A model generated the notes under the pieces. That model did not search any database. It worked only from the letters and a program-made list of their open reading frames with translations, and had not been told where the DNA came from. Source: JBKHXU01 sp046565865 (GTDB lineage: Bacteria; Pseudomonadota; Gammaproteobacteria; Acidiferrobacterales; Sulfurifustaceae). Taken from it: a stretch of 14,280 nucleotides of DNA. Position numbers and translations under genes: made by a program. The stretch's first letter is position 1. Each line of letters opens with the position of its first letter. Below, one piece after another: positions 7,793 to 14,280 of the stretch. The stretch is taken from contig JBKHXU010000217.1 in assembly GCA_046565865.1 (NCBI GenBank), positions 1 to 14,280 on the forward strand, written 5' to 3'.

Positions 7793-9799
7793 TCATTGCG
7801 GCACCCGTATATCGTTGCGCGCGACCGTTACCGTGGGTTCGCCGCGAAAACCGGCAACCTCGCTCGATACGTGCGCCAGACGAATCAGGCCGGACACGTC
7901 CAGAATCATCGCCACCGTGCCGTCGCCAAGGATCGTGGCCGCGGAGATACCTTCCACGCGGCGATAGTGCGCCTCGAGGTTCTTGATCACGACCTGCTGT
8001 TGCCCCAACAAATCGTCGACGTAGAGTCCCGCGCGCTTACCGTCGATCTCGATCACGACTACCGATCCCTGGCTCAGATCGGTCGATCGCGGCGCGATAT
8101 GGAACACGTCGTAGAGACGGATCAGCGGCAGATACTCGTGCCGCAACGCGAACACCTCTGCGCCGCCGGCCAGGCGACTCACTTGGTCGGCGCGCAAGCG
8201 GATGGATTCGGCGATGTTCACCAGCGGCAAAATATAGACGTGGGCGCCGACTTGGACGCTCAGCCCGTCGAGAATCGCGAGTGTCAGCGGCAATCGCACG
8301 GTGAAGCGCACGCCCTGGCCCGGCGCCGATGCGACTTCGACCGCGCCGCCGAGACTGGCGATATTGCTGCGCACCACGTCCATGCCGACGCCGCGGCCGG
8401 ACACGTCGCTGATGCTGTCGGCGGTCGAGAACCCGGGCAGGAAAATCAGCTCGCGGATCTGCGCCTCGGTCAGTGTGTCCCCGGATCGCACCAGCCCACG
8501 CTCGATGGCCTTGGCCAGAATTTTTTCGTGACGCAGGCCGTGGCCATCGTCCCCGATTTCGATGATGACGTTGCCGCCCTTTTGGTAGGCCTTGAGATAG
8601 ATCACGCCGGTTTCGGGCTTGCCGGCGGCGCGGCGTTCGGCCGGCGTCTCCAGTCCGTGATCGAGGCAGTTGCGTACCAGGTGCAACAACGGGTCGCTGA
8701 CGCGTTCGATGACGATCTTATCGAGCTCGGTGTGTTCGCCGCTGATGACAAGTTGTGCCTTCTTCCCCAGCTGCCGACCGACGTCGCGCACCAGGCGCGG
8801 AAATCGGTTGAACGCGAAGCTCAGTGGCAGCATGCGGATGCGCATGACGCTGTCGCGCAGTTCGCGCGTGTTGCGCTCAAGCTGCGCTAGGCCGGCGAAC
8901 AGCCCCGGTAACATCTCCGGCGTGAAATTGCCCGCGATCTGGCTCAACATCGACTGCGTGATGACGAGCTCGCCGACCATGTTGATCAAGGCATCGACCT
9001 TCGGCGTCGCCACCCGAATCGACTGTTCCGCCCCATCGTCGTGCTTAGGCGATGTTGGCGCCGACACCGGGTTGGCGCGCGCGGAAATAGCCAGCGTGCA
9101 ATCGTCCGTCACCCATGCGAACGCCTCCGCAACCGCCGCGTGCGGCACCGCTGCGTCGAGTTCGATGTGCCAACCGAGGTAACACGACTCCGGATGAAAT
9201 TCGGTCCATGTCGGCAGGCGCGCGGCATCGACCGTGGCCCGCACCGCTCCCAGGCGCGCCAGCTCGTGCACAATGCGCAACGGGTCGTTACCGCTGGCGA
9301 AGAAATTGGGGTGCGGGCGGAACTCGATATGCCAACCGCCGTGGTGGGCGACGGCCGATGCCGCGCTCACCGACGATCCGGCGCGGCTTGCATCGATCTG
9401 TAGCCGCGCATTTAGTTCGGCACGCACGGGTGCGATCCGGTCGCTGTCCGGCTTGCGCTCGGCGCGCGCCGCGCTGATCAGCTCGCGTGCGGCGTCGACC
9501 GCGCGCAGCAGCAGACCGATATGCGCGGTATCCACCGCCCGGCGCCCGGCGCGGATGTCATCGAGTAGTGATTCGAGCACGTGCGCGAACTCCGCGACCG
9601 CGTTGAAACCGAACGTAGCGCTGCCGCCTTTGATCGAATGCACCGCGCGAAAGATGCGGTTCAGTTGCTCGGCGTCCGGTATAAACCCGGGCGTCTCCAG
9701 CCCCTGCTCGAGCTGCAGCAAGTCCGCCTCCATCCCCGCGAGCCCCTCGAGGCTCTCGTCGAAGAAGGTGTGGTGAAATTGGCGCAGGTCGATGGCCAT
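7793..9799 (-). CDS. cheA: Chemotaxis histidine kinase CheA
   Basis: A 668-residue kinase that autophosphorylates and passes phosphate to CheY and CheB. P1 (HPt) covers residues 1-about 110, with phospho-acceptor His54 in RAVHSIKGGSATFG. A P2-like adaptor at about 155-240 (starting GGWHIEFRPHPNFF) probably docks the response regulators. P3 dimerisation covers about 245-325 (KVDALINMVGELVITQSML). The P4 ATPase has N-box HLVRNCLDHGLE (373-384), G1 DDGHGL (427-432), F-box FLPGFSTA and G2 GRGVGMDVV (478-486). The P5 CheW-like domain runs from about 510 to 650. All key residues are present and length is normal. The ATG at 9797-9799 begins MAIDLRQFHHTFFDE, a normal CheA N-terminus. It lies two bases after the cheY stop, and the best Shine-Dalgarno match (AAGGTG, 9811-9816) is inside cheY at a rather long spacing. 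Confidence 0.97.
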   Translation of the reverse strand: MAIDLRQFHHTFFDESLEGLAGMEADLLQLEQGLETPGFIPDAEQLNRIFRAVHSIKGGSATFGFNAVAEFAHVLESLLDDIRAGRRAVDTAHIGLLLRAVDAARELISAARAERKPDSDRIAPVRAELNARLQIDASRAGSSVSAASAVAHHGGWHIEFRPHPNFFASGNDPLRIVHELARLGAVRATVDAARLPTWTEFHPESCYLGWHIELDAAVPHAAVAEAFAWVTDDCTLAISARANPVSAPTSPKHDDGAEQSIRVATPKVDALINMVGELVITQSMLSQIAGNFTPEMLPGLFAGLAQLERNTRELRDSVMRIRMLPLSFAFNRFPRLVRDVGRQLGKKAQLVISGEHTELDKIVIERVSDPLLHLVRNCLDHGLETPAERRAAGKPETGVIYLKAYQKGGNVIIEIGDDGHGLRHEKILAKAIERGLVRSGDTLTEAQIRELIFLPGFSTADSISDVSGRGVGMDVVRSNIASLGGAVEVASAPGQGVRFTVRLPLTLAILDGLSVQVGAHVYILPLVNIAESIRLRADQVSRLAGGAEVFALRHEYLPLIRLYDVFHIAPRSTDLSQGSVVVIEIDGKRAGLYVDDLLGQQQVVIKNLEAHYRRVEGISAATILGDGTVAMILDVSGLIRLAHVSSEVAGFRGEPTVTVARNDIRVPQ

Positions 9800-9801
9800 G
9801 G

Positions 9802-10164
9802 TTAGCGCAGCACCTTTTGCACCACGTTCACCAGTTGTTCGGGATTGAACGGCTTGACGATCCAGCCGGTGGCGCCGGCGCTCTTGCCTTTGGCGCGCAT
9901 GTCTTCCTGCGATTCGGTGGTGAGCATCAGGATCGGCGTGAAGCGATACTGGTCCAAAGCGCGCAGCGACTTGCACAACGCGATGCCGTCCATGTTCGGC
10001 ATGTTGACGTCGCAGATCACCAGATCGAACTTGCGGTCGCGCGCCAACTTGAGCGCTTCCGCGCCATCAGGGGCTTGCTGTACCTCGTGGCCCACGCTGT
10101 TGAGCGTGAAGCTGATCATTTGCCGCATCGACGCGGTGTCGTCTACCGTCAATATCGTCGCCAC
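9802..10164 (-). CDS. cheY: Chemotaxis response regulator CheY
   Basis: A 120-residue stand-alone receiver domain. The acid pocket is D8/D9, the phospho-acceptor D52 (VICDVNMPNMDG), the switch Thr82/Thr83 (MLTTES) and the conserved Lys104 (IVKPF). There is no output domain, so it acts by binding a target: flagellar switch, another motor or an unknown partner. The start is a GTG with AGGGGAGG (10170-10177) five bases upstream, overlapping the TAG of the preceding gene. The gene sits between the MCP-like gene and cheA, the same place as cheY in P. aeruginosa che2. The window holds no flagellar genes, so whether it drives swimming cannot be told. Confidence 0.97.
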   Translation of the reverse strand: MATILTVDDTASMRQMISFTLNSVGHEVQQAPDGAEALKLARDRKFDLVICDVNMPNMDGIALCKSLRALDQYRFTPILMLTTESQEDMRAKGKSAGATGWIVKPFNPEQLVNVVQKVLR

Positions 10165-10169
10165 GATTG

Positions 10170-10177
10170 CCTCCCCT
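10170..10177 (-). promoter_or_regulatory. Ribosome binding site of cheY supporting its GTG start
   Basis: AGGGGAGG on the minus strand, five bases from the GTG at 10162-10164, overlapping the stop codon of the upstream MCP-like gene. It makes the unusual GTG start credible and suggests translational coupling. Confidence 0.8.
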
Positions 10178-11510
10178 AGAAAAGTTCGACCGTCGGCCCG
10201 CTGGTGGGCGTACCGACCGCGCGCAGCTTGCCCAGCGCGCCATCGCCCGCCGCGTCCGCGGCCGCTTTGTTGGGCTCGGACTCGCCGCTCGCCGCCGCGC
10301 GTGCCGCGGGTGCAGGCAGTAGGTCCTTGCTCACGTTCATCGTTTCTTGCATCAGGTGAAACAGACTGCGCCGCAGCTGATCCATCGGTTCCAGCATGCC
10401 GGTCAGCTTTTGGCTGGTGATGTCATGGAATTGCAGCGACATCACCACGTTGTGCACGTCTTGCGCGATTTCCTTGCTGATGGTGTTGATGCGCCCGACC
10501 GTCTCCGCGACCTCGCGGTTCTTTTCTTCCAGCGAGCGCGTCAGACTGATGACGTCGTCTTTGATCTTGAGCGCATGTTCCATGTCCGCCGCCGACAGCG
10601 TGCGCATGTCGCCGTAAGTCTTGTTCAAGCCGGCCTTCACCTCTTTCAGGTGCTGGCGGATACGATCGCTGAATTGATGCGAGCGCTGACTCAGGCGCCG
10701 CACTTCGTGCGCGACAACGGAAAAGCCGCGCCCGTGTTCGCCCACGCGCGCCGCTTCAATGTCGGCATTGAGCGCGAGCAAGCTCGTTTGGTCGGCGAGC
10801 TTTTCCACGTCGAGCAAAAAGCCGTCGATCGCCTGCGTCCGGCCCTGCACGCCGTCCAGTTCCTGCACCATGCGCACCGACAGGTCGGCGACGCGAACGA
10901 CTTCGTCCGCCATCTTGGTGAGACGTTCGTCGGACACGCGGATGAAGTCTTTCAGCGATTGCGGCGACCCCTCGGCGGCGGCGCCTTGCGTGCCTTCGAG
11001 CAGCTCCATGGCCTGGCGCGCTTGCAGCGTGGCCTTGTTCATCACCGCCTGGAAGCTGTTCGAAATGGTATTGGTCGCCTGCTCGGTCTGCTGGATGACG
11101 ACGTGAATCTGCTTGCGCAGCGTGAGTGCCGCCTCGCTGTAGCGATGTGCGACACCGACCCAGCGGCGCAACAAATCTTCGAGCCGATGCCGCTGCGTGT
11201 CGGTCGCCATTGACTGCAAAATCTGATCGACCGGCGGGATCTGATCGACGTCGGGCGAGGCCGGAAACAGCCGCTCGATGTCGTCGTCCATCGATGGCGT
11301 CGACGTCGACTCGGCGGCGGCCGGCAGCACCGGCGACGCACGCCGCAGTCGGATGCCGTAACCGCCCAACAGCACCACACCAATGGTCGTGACGCAGCCG
11401 CTGCCGATGGCGACCCACAGCGGCACGAACGGCACGGTCCACGCCCAGGCCGCGATGGCAGAGAGCATCGCCGCGAGCCACCAGCGAGAACTGGGAGTAG
11501 CGTTAAACAT
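10176..11510 (-). CDS. Membrane-anchored MCP-like signalling protein with a CheZ-like DxxxQ motif
   Basis: A 444-residue protein. Two hydrophobic helices at about 9-50 are separated by only a few residues, so there is no external sensor domain. A Pro/Asp-rich linker (about 57-95) replaces a HAMP domain. A long helical region contains a divergent signalling tip (QTSLLALNADIEAARVGE, 241-258, then HGRGFSVVAHEVRRLSQRS). The usual QTN and NAA of the tip are QTS and NAD here. At 357-367, MSLQFHDITSQ resembles the CheZ active-site helix (AQDFQDLTGQ in E. coli), with D363 and Q367 in the catalytic Asp and Gln places. The tail ends TVELF, with no Trp-containing pentapeptide. The ATG start overlaps the STAS gene by 8 bases; a TTG 13 codons upstream is possible but lies inside that gene. 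It occupies the position of cttP in P. aeruginosa che2. Role as receptor, CheY-P phosphatase or both is inferred. Confidence 0.88.
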   Translation of the reverse strand: MFNATPSSRWWLAAMLSAIAAWAWTVPFVPLWVAIGSGCVTTIGVVLLGGYGIRLRRASPVLPAAAESTSTPSMDDDIERLFPASPDVDQIPPVDQILQSMATDTQRHRLEDLLRRWVGVAHRYSEAALTLRKQIHVVIQQTEQATNTISNSFQAVMNKATLQARQAMELLEGTQGAAAEGSPQSLKDFIRVSDERLTKMADEVVRVADLSVRMVQELDGVQGRTQAIDGFLLDVEKLADQTSLLALNADIEAARVGEHGRGFSVVAHEVRRLSQRSHQFSDRIRQHLKEVKAGLNKTYGDMRTLSAADMEHALKIKDDVISLTRSLEEKNREVAETVGRINTISKEIAQDVHNVVMSLQFHDITSQKLTGMLEPMDQLRRSLFHLMQETMNVSKDLLPAPAARAAASGESEPNKAAADAAGDGALGKLRAVGTPTSGPTVELF

Positions 11511-11829
11511 CGCGATCCGTTTCCAGACTGAGCAACGTTTCGAGCCCAAGCCGCGTCGCGCCTTCGTGTAGCGCCGCGCTGGTATTGATCCATCGTGGAT
11601 TCAGCCCGCGCGCCTGCGCCGCTCGGTGAAACGCGAGCAGCAGCTGCAAGCCGGCCGTATCGATGCCGCTTAACTTCGCGGCATCGAGCACGATGGGTCG
11701 TTGCGGCGCCAGCGCCGCATCGAGGCGTCGTTGAACGTCGGCGACCTCACTGACGCCAAGGCGCCCAGTCAGCCGTACCTCGGTCCGGTCACCGACATGC
11801 GCTACGTGTACTAAGTCCAAGTGATTCAC
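11503..11829 (-). CDS. STAS-domain protein (anti-sigma-factor antagonist type)
   Basis: A 108-residue single STAS domain, first gene of the che operon. The core IVLDAAKLSGIDTAGLQLLL (46-65) matches the family's DxSxVxxIDSAGxxxL segment; Thr58 sits where the phosphorylatable Ser of SpoIIAA-type proteins lies. Such domains bind and sequester partners or sense nucleotides; the partner here is unknown. The overlap of 8 bases with the MCP-like gene suggests the two products work together. The start is uncertain. The GTG at 11827-11829 directly abuts AAAAAGG, which is too close for a ribosome site, whereas a TTG three codons later (11818-11820) would have the GGGTG at a normal distance. The difference is only three residues. 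Confidence 0.82.
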   Translation of the reverse strand: MNHLDLVHVAHVGDRTEVRLTGRLGVSEVADVQRRLDAALAPQRPIVLDAAKLSGIDTAGLQLLLAFHRAAQARGLNPRWINTSAALHEGATRLGLETLLSLETDRDV

Positions 11830-11846
11830 CCTTTTTGTCGTGTCCA

Positions 11847-11860
11847 GGGGCTAGCGCCCC
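11847..11860 (-). other. Small GC hairpin in the che operon leader
   Basis: GGGGC and GCCCC flank a four-base loop, 17 bases before the STAS start codon and within the leader expected from the sigma-54 promoter. It could modulate translation or stability of the che mRNA, or be incidental. No U-tract follows, so it is not a terminator. Confidence 0.3.
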
Positions 11861-11899
11861 CGCCGCTGCCGCATCGGCGCGCAGTCGGTGTTAAAGAAA

Positions 11900-11915
11900 A
11901 GCAATAGCTATGCCA
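11900..11915 (-). promoter_or_regulatory. Predicted sigma-54 (-24/-12) promoter of the che operon
   Basis: On the minus strand TGGCAT, AGCTA, TTGCT follow in order: the invariant GG and GC are exactly 10 bases apart, and TGGCA plus TTGCT match the TGGCAC-N5-TTGCW consensus at all but one position. T-rich sequence follows, as is common in these promoters. Transcription should start near 11889, leaving about 60 bases of leader before the STAS start. If real, the operon needs RpoN and an ATP-dependent enhancer-binding activator not encoded in this window. The other 196 intergenic bases (11830-12025) hold only the dyads listed separately. Confidence 0.65.
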
Positions 11916-11934
11916 CCCAATTGCGCAGATTGGG
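11916..11934. repeat. Inverted repeat next to the che -24 element
   Basis: CCCAAT, TGCGCAG, ATTGGG on the plus strand: six-base arms around a seven-base centre, directly adjoining the -24 end of the predicted sigma-54 promoter. The position is too close for a classic distant enhancer but suits a repressor or proximal activator site. The symmetry is seen directly; function is inferred. Confidence 0.45.
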
Positions 11935-11970
11935 CGACGGAGGAAACGAACGGTGGGCGGACAGACGGGG

Positions 11971-11988
11971 CGCGGGTGGGCGCCCGCG
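11971..11988 (-). terminator. GC-rich hairpin downstream of thrC, weak terminator candidate
   Basis: CGCGGG and CCCGCG pair around a six-base loop, 38 bases after the thrC stop. A competing dyad (GCGCC/GGCGC) overlaps it. There is no following T-run, so a standard intrinsic terminator is not supported. It may stop transcription poorly or with Rho, and some hom-thrC read-through into the che operon is possible. Confidence 0.3.
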
Positions 11989-12025
11989 AGGCGCTTAAGT
12001 TACCGAAAGAAAACGATAAATTGCG

Positions 12026-13105
12026 CTAGCCGAGGCGGTCCAGAATCGCTTTTTGCACGGCGGCGCGCTCGGCCGGGATTTTGATCAGGGCGCCGGCGCA
12101 TTCGCGGATGGCGATATCCGGGTCTTTCAAGCCGTGGCCCGTCAGCGTGCACACGACGCGGCTGCCCGCGCGGATCTTGCCCGACTTGATGTCGCGCACC
12201 GCGCCGGCTAGCGAAATGGCGGAGGCCGGCTCGCAGTAGACGCCTTCCTGCTGCGCCAACAATTTCTGCGCCGCGAGAATTTCGTCGTCGGTGCAGGCGG
12301 CAAACCACCCTTGCGACTCCTTTTGCGCCGCCAACGCCTTGTCCCACGACTGCGGGTGGCCGATGCGAATGGCGGTGGCGACGGTCTCCGGGTGATCGAC
12401 CATTTTTCCGGAAATGAACGGGGCGGCGCCGGCGGCCTGGTAACCGACCATGATCGGCAGATTGTTCACGATGCCGTGCTCGGCGTATTCGCGGTAGCCC
12501 ATCCAGTAGGCGCTGATGTTGCCGGCGTTGCCTACCGGCAGGCAGTGATAGTCCGGCGTGCCGTTCAGCTCTTCCACGATCTCAAACGCCGCCGTCTTCT
12601 GCCCTTGTAGGCGATACGGGTTGACCGAGTTGACCAAGGTCACCGGGGCGTCTTGCGAAATCTGTTTGACGAGCTGCATGCCGGCGTCGAAATTGCCCTC
12701 AATCTGCAGCACCACCGCCCCGTGGATCATCGCCTGCGCCAGCTTGCCGAGCGCGATCTTGCCGTCCGGGATGATGACGAAGCAGGTAATGCCCGCGCGC
12801 GCCGCATATGCGGCGGCCGAGGCCGAGGTGTTGCCGGTCGAGGCGCAGATGATGGCGCGCCCGCCCTCTTCCACGGCCTTGGTCACAGCCATGGTCATGC
12901 CGCGGTCCTTGAACGAGCCGGTCGGGTTCAGGCCTTCGTATTTCACGTAGATGTCGACGTCGCGGCCGAGATCGCGCGGGATGTTGTTCAGCCGTATCAG
13001 CGGCGTGTTGCCCTCGCCGAGACTGATGATGCGGGTATCGTCGCGCACCGGCAAACGGTCGCGGTAGCGGTCGATGAGACCGGTGTAGCGGGGACGAAAC
13101 GTCAT
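12026..13105 (-). CDS. thrC: Threonine synthase
   Basis: A 359-residue PLP enzyme converting O-phospho-L-homoserine to L-threonine. The PLP lysine is Lys66 in GLNPTGSFKDRGM. Other PLP-fold motifs are STGNTSASAAAYAA (phosphate and cofactor contact), LPVGNAGN (glycine loop) and CEPASAISLAG. The length fits the short Bacillus-like class rather than the roughly 430-480 residue forms of enterics, pseudomonads and most betaproteobacteria. The ATG at 13103-13105 is preferred because it overlaps the hom stop as TAATG, giving coupled translation; a TTG three codons upstream lies inside hom. It forms an operon with hom, so the last steps of threonine synthesis are made together. The next gene downstream is the che operon, 196 bases away with its own promoter. 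Confidence 0.96.
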   Translation of the reverse strand: MTFRPRYTGLIDRYRDRLPVRDDTRIISLGEGNTPLIRLNNIPRDLGRDVDIYVKYEGLNPTGSFKDRGMTMAVTKAVEEGGRAIICASTGNTSASAAAYAARAGITCFVIIPDGKIALGKLAQAMIHGAVVLQIEGNFDAGMQLVKQISQDAPVTLVNSVNPYRLQGQKTAAFEIVEELNGTPDYHCLPVGNAGNISAYWMGYREYAEHGIVNNLPIMVGYQAAGAAPFISGKMVDHPETVATAIRIGHPQSWDKALAAQKESQGWFAACTDDEILAAQKLLAQQEGVYCEPASAISLAGAVRDIKSGKIRAGSRVVCTLTGHGLKDPDIAIRECAGALIKIPAERAAVQKAILDRLG

Positions 13106-14280
13106 TAGCGCCAATCCGATTGCAGTGGTTCGAGACGGATTCGCGTCACCCGCCCCTGCACCGCCGGCAGCGCCTCGATGCGACCGATGGCGGTGTTCAT
13201 ATTTTGTTCGAGCACACGGTGCGTAAGGATGATAATGGGTACAGCGTTCGCGCCCTCGGCCGGCTCTTTTTGCAGCAGCGCCTCGATGCTGATGCCGAGA
13301 TCGCCGAGGATACGGGTGATATCGGCCAGCACGCCGGGGCGATCGGCCGCGTGCATGCGCAGGTAGTACGAGGTCGCGACCTGCTCCATCGGCAGGATCG
13401 GCAGATCGACCAGCGCGTCCGGTTGGAACGCGAGGTGCGGCACGCGGTTGGTCGGATCGGTGGTCAAGGTGCGCACCACGTCAACGAGATCGGCCACGAC
13501 GGCAGATGCGGTAGGATCGGCACCGGCACCGGCGCCGTAAAAAAGCGTGGGCCCGACCGCGTCACCCTTCACCAGCACGGCGTTCATCGCGCCATCGACG
13601 TTGGCGATCAGGCGTCGCTCCGGAATCAGCGTCGGATGCACGCGCAGCTCGATGCCGGTTTGCGCGCGGCGGGCGATGCCGAGCAGCTTGAGGCGATACC
13701 CCAACTCCTCGGCGTAGGCGACATCGGCGCGCGTGATATTGCGGATGCCTTCGACGTACGCGTCCTTGAACTTAAGCGGAATGCCAAACGCAATCGCGGC
13801 TAGGATCGTAAGCTTGTGAGCGGCATCGACGCCGTCGATATCGAAGCTCGGATCGGCCTCGGCGTAACCCAGGCGCTGCGCCTCCGCCAATACGTCGGCG
13901 AAGTCGGCGCCCTTGTCGCGCATCTCGGTCAGAATAAAATTGCTGGTGCCGTTGATGATGCCGGCAAGCCATTCGATGCGATTGGCGGTAAGGCCCTCGC
14001 GGATCGCCTTGATGATGGGGATACCGCCCGCCACCGCGGCCTCGAACGCGACCATGACGCCGCGCTCCTGCGCCGCGCGAAAAATTTCATTGCCGTGCAG
14101 TGCAATCAGCGCTTTGTTCGCGGTGACGACGTGCTTGCCGTGGGCGATGGCGTCGAGCACCAGCGTGCGCGCCGGCTCGTAACCGCCGATCAATTCGACC
14201 ACGATCTCGATATTGGGATCGCGCACCACTTCCTCGGCGCGTCGAATCGCGATGTGTTGCGTGGCACAGGCGCGGGCCTT
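13105..14280 (-). CDS. hom: Homoserine dehydrogenase, N-terminus outside window
   Basis: NAD(P)-dependent reduction of aspartate semialdehyde to homoserine, the branch point to threonine and methionine. The frame is open to the right edge: 391 residues are visible, starting KARACATQHIA, and roughly 45-60 N-terminal residues (including the nucleotide-binding GxGxxG) are missing. Visible parts are the end of the Rossmann domain (IEIVVELIGG, HVVTANKALIA), the catalytic domain (IINGTSNFILTEM, GYAEADPSFDIDGVDAAHKL), and a C-terminal ACT domain over about the last 80 residues (RPGVLADI), which usually mediates threonine feedback. It is a stand-alone enzyme, not fused to aspartokinase as in E. coli ThrA. 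Its TAA overlaps the thrC ATG. A GTG at 14227-14229 is internal, since homology continues upstream of it. Confidence 0.96.
   Translation of the reverse strand, partial: KARACATQHIAIRRAEEVVRDPNIEIVVELIGGYEPARTLVLDAIAHGKHVVTANKALIALHGNEIFRAAQERGVMVAFEAAVAGGIPIIKAIREGLTANRIEWLAGIINGTSNFILTEMRDKGADFADVLAEAQRLGYAEADPSFDIDGVDAAHKLTILAAIAFGIPLKFKDAYVEGIRNITRADVAYAEELGYRLKLLGIARRAQTGIELRVHPTLIPERRLIANVDGAMNAVLVKGDAVGPTLFYGAGAGADPTASAVVADLVDVVRTLTTDPTNRVPHLAFQPDALVDLPILPMEQVATSYYLRMHAADRPGVLADITRILGDLGISIEALLQKEPAEGANAVPIIILTHRVLEQNMNTAIGRIEALPAVQGRVTRIRLEPLQSDWR

Noticed and set aside
7793..9976. A longer in-frame reading of cheA starting inside cheY
   Set aside because: The added residues are the shadow of cheY. 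MAIDLRQFHHTFFDE at 9799 is a normal HPt start.
11865..11895. Sigma-28-like box in the che leader (GCCGATGC with an upstream TCTTTAAC)
   Set aside because: The -10-like half matches six of eight bases, but the -35 half does not match TAAAGTTT. The sigma-54 match a few bases upstream is much better.
11971..11988. Intrinsic terminator for hom-thrC
   Set aside because: A hairpin exists, but no T-run follows, so it is kept only as a weak candidate.
14227..14229. GTG as the start of hom
   Set aside because: The frame stays open to the window edge and the upstream residues (AIRRAEEV) fit the Rossmann domain of the family, so the gene is cut by the edge.

Overview
The window is GC-rich, densely coded proteobacterial chromosome, most likely from a gammaproteobacterium outside the enterics, with a betaproteobacterium as the alternative. 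The evidence is a short-type threonine synthase next to a separate ACT-domain homoserine dehydrogenase, an RpfE-type protein, and a chemosensory operon whose gene order matches the Pseudomonas aeruginosa che2 (PA0173-PA0180) arrangement. I see no insertion sequence, tRNA, rRNA or CRISPR array.

Layout. (1) 1-1000, minus: nearly complete RpfE-type (COG4255) protein running off the left edge. (2) 1001-1232: divergent intergenic region with a good -24/-12 (sigma-54) promoter pointing right. (3) 1233-3212, plus: bacterial dynamin-like GTPase. (4) 3226-11829, minus: one tightly packed nine-gene operon, in transcription order STAS protein, membrane-anchored MCP-like protein, cheY, cheA, cheW, transmembrane mcp, cheR, cheD, cheB. 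(5) 11830-12025: operon leader with a second -24/-12 promoter and an adjoining inverted repeat. (6) 12026-14280, minus: thrC and hom, coupled by TAATG, with the N-terminus of hom beyond the right edge.

How it works together. The operon encodes a complete chemosensory pathway: receptor, CheW, CheA, CheY, and the CheR/CheD/CheB adaptation enzymes. The receptor ends in DWTEF, a CheR-tethering-type pentapeptide, and CheR carries the Gly-x-Gly feature linked with pentapeptide-dependent enzymes. No free-standing CheZ, CheC or CheX is present. The first MCP-like protein, however, carries a CheZ-like D-x-x-x-Q motif (FHDITSQ) and may be the dedicated CheY-P phosphatase.

Most worth a second look is the dynamin-like GTPase. 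It converges on cheB with 13 bases between the genes, and its promoter is of the same sigma-54 type as that of the che operon. This suggests that a membrane-remodelling GTPase and a chemosensory array are switched on together. That link is inference from two promoter matches and gene position and is untested.
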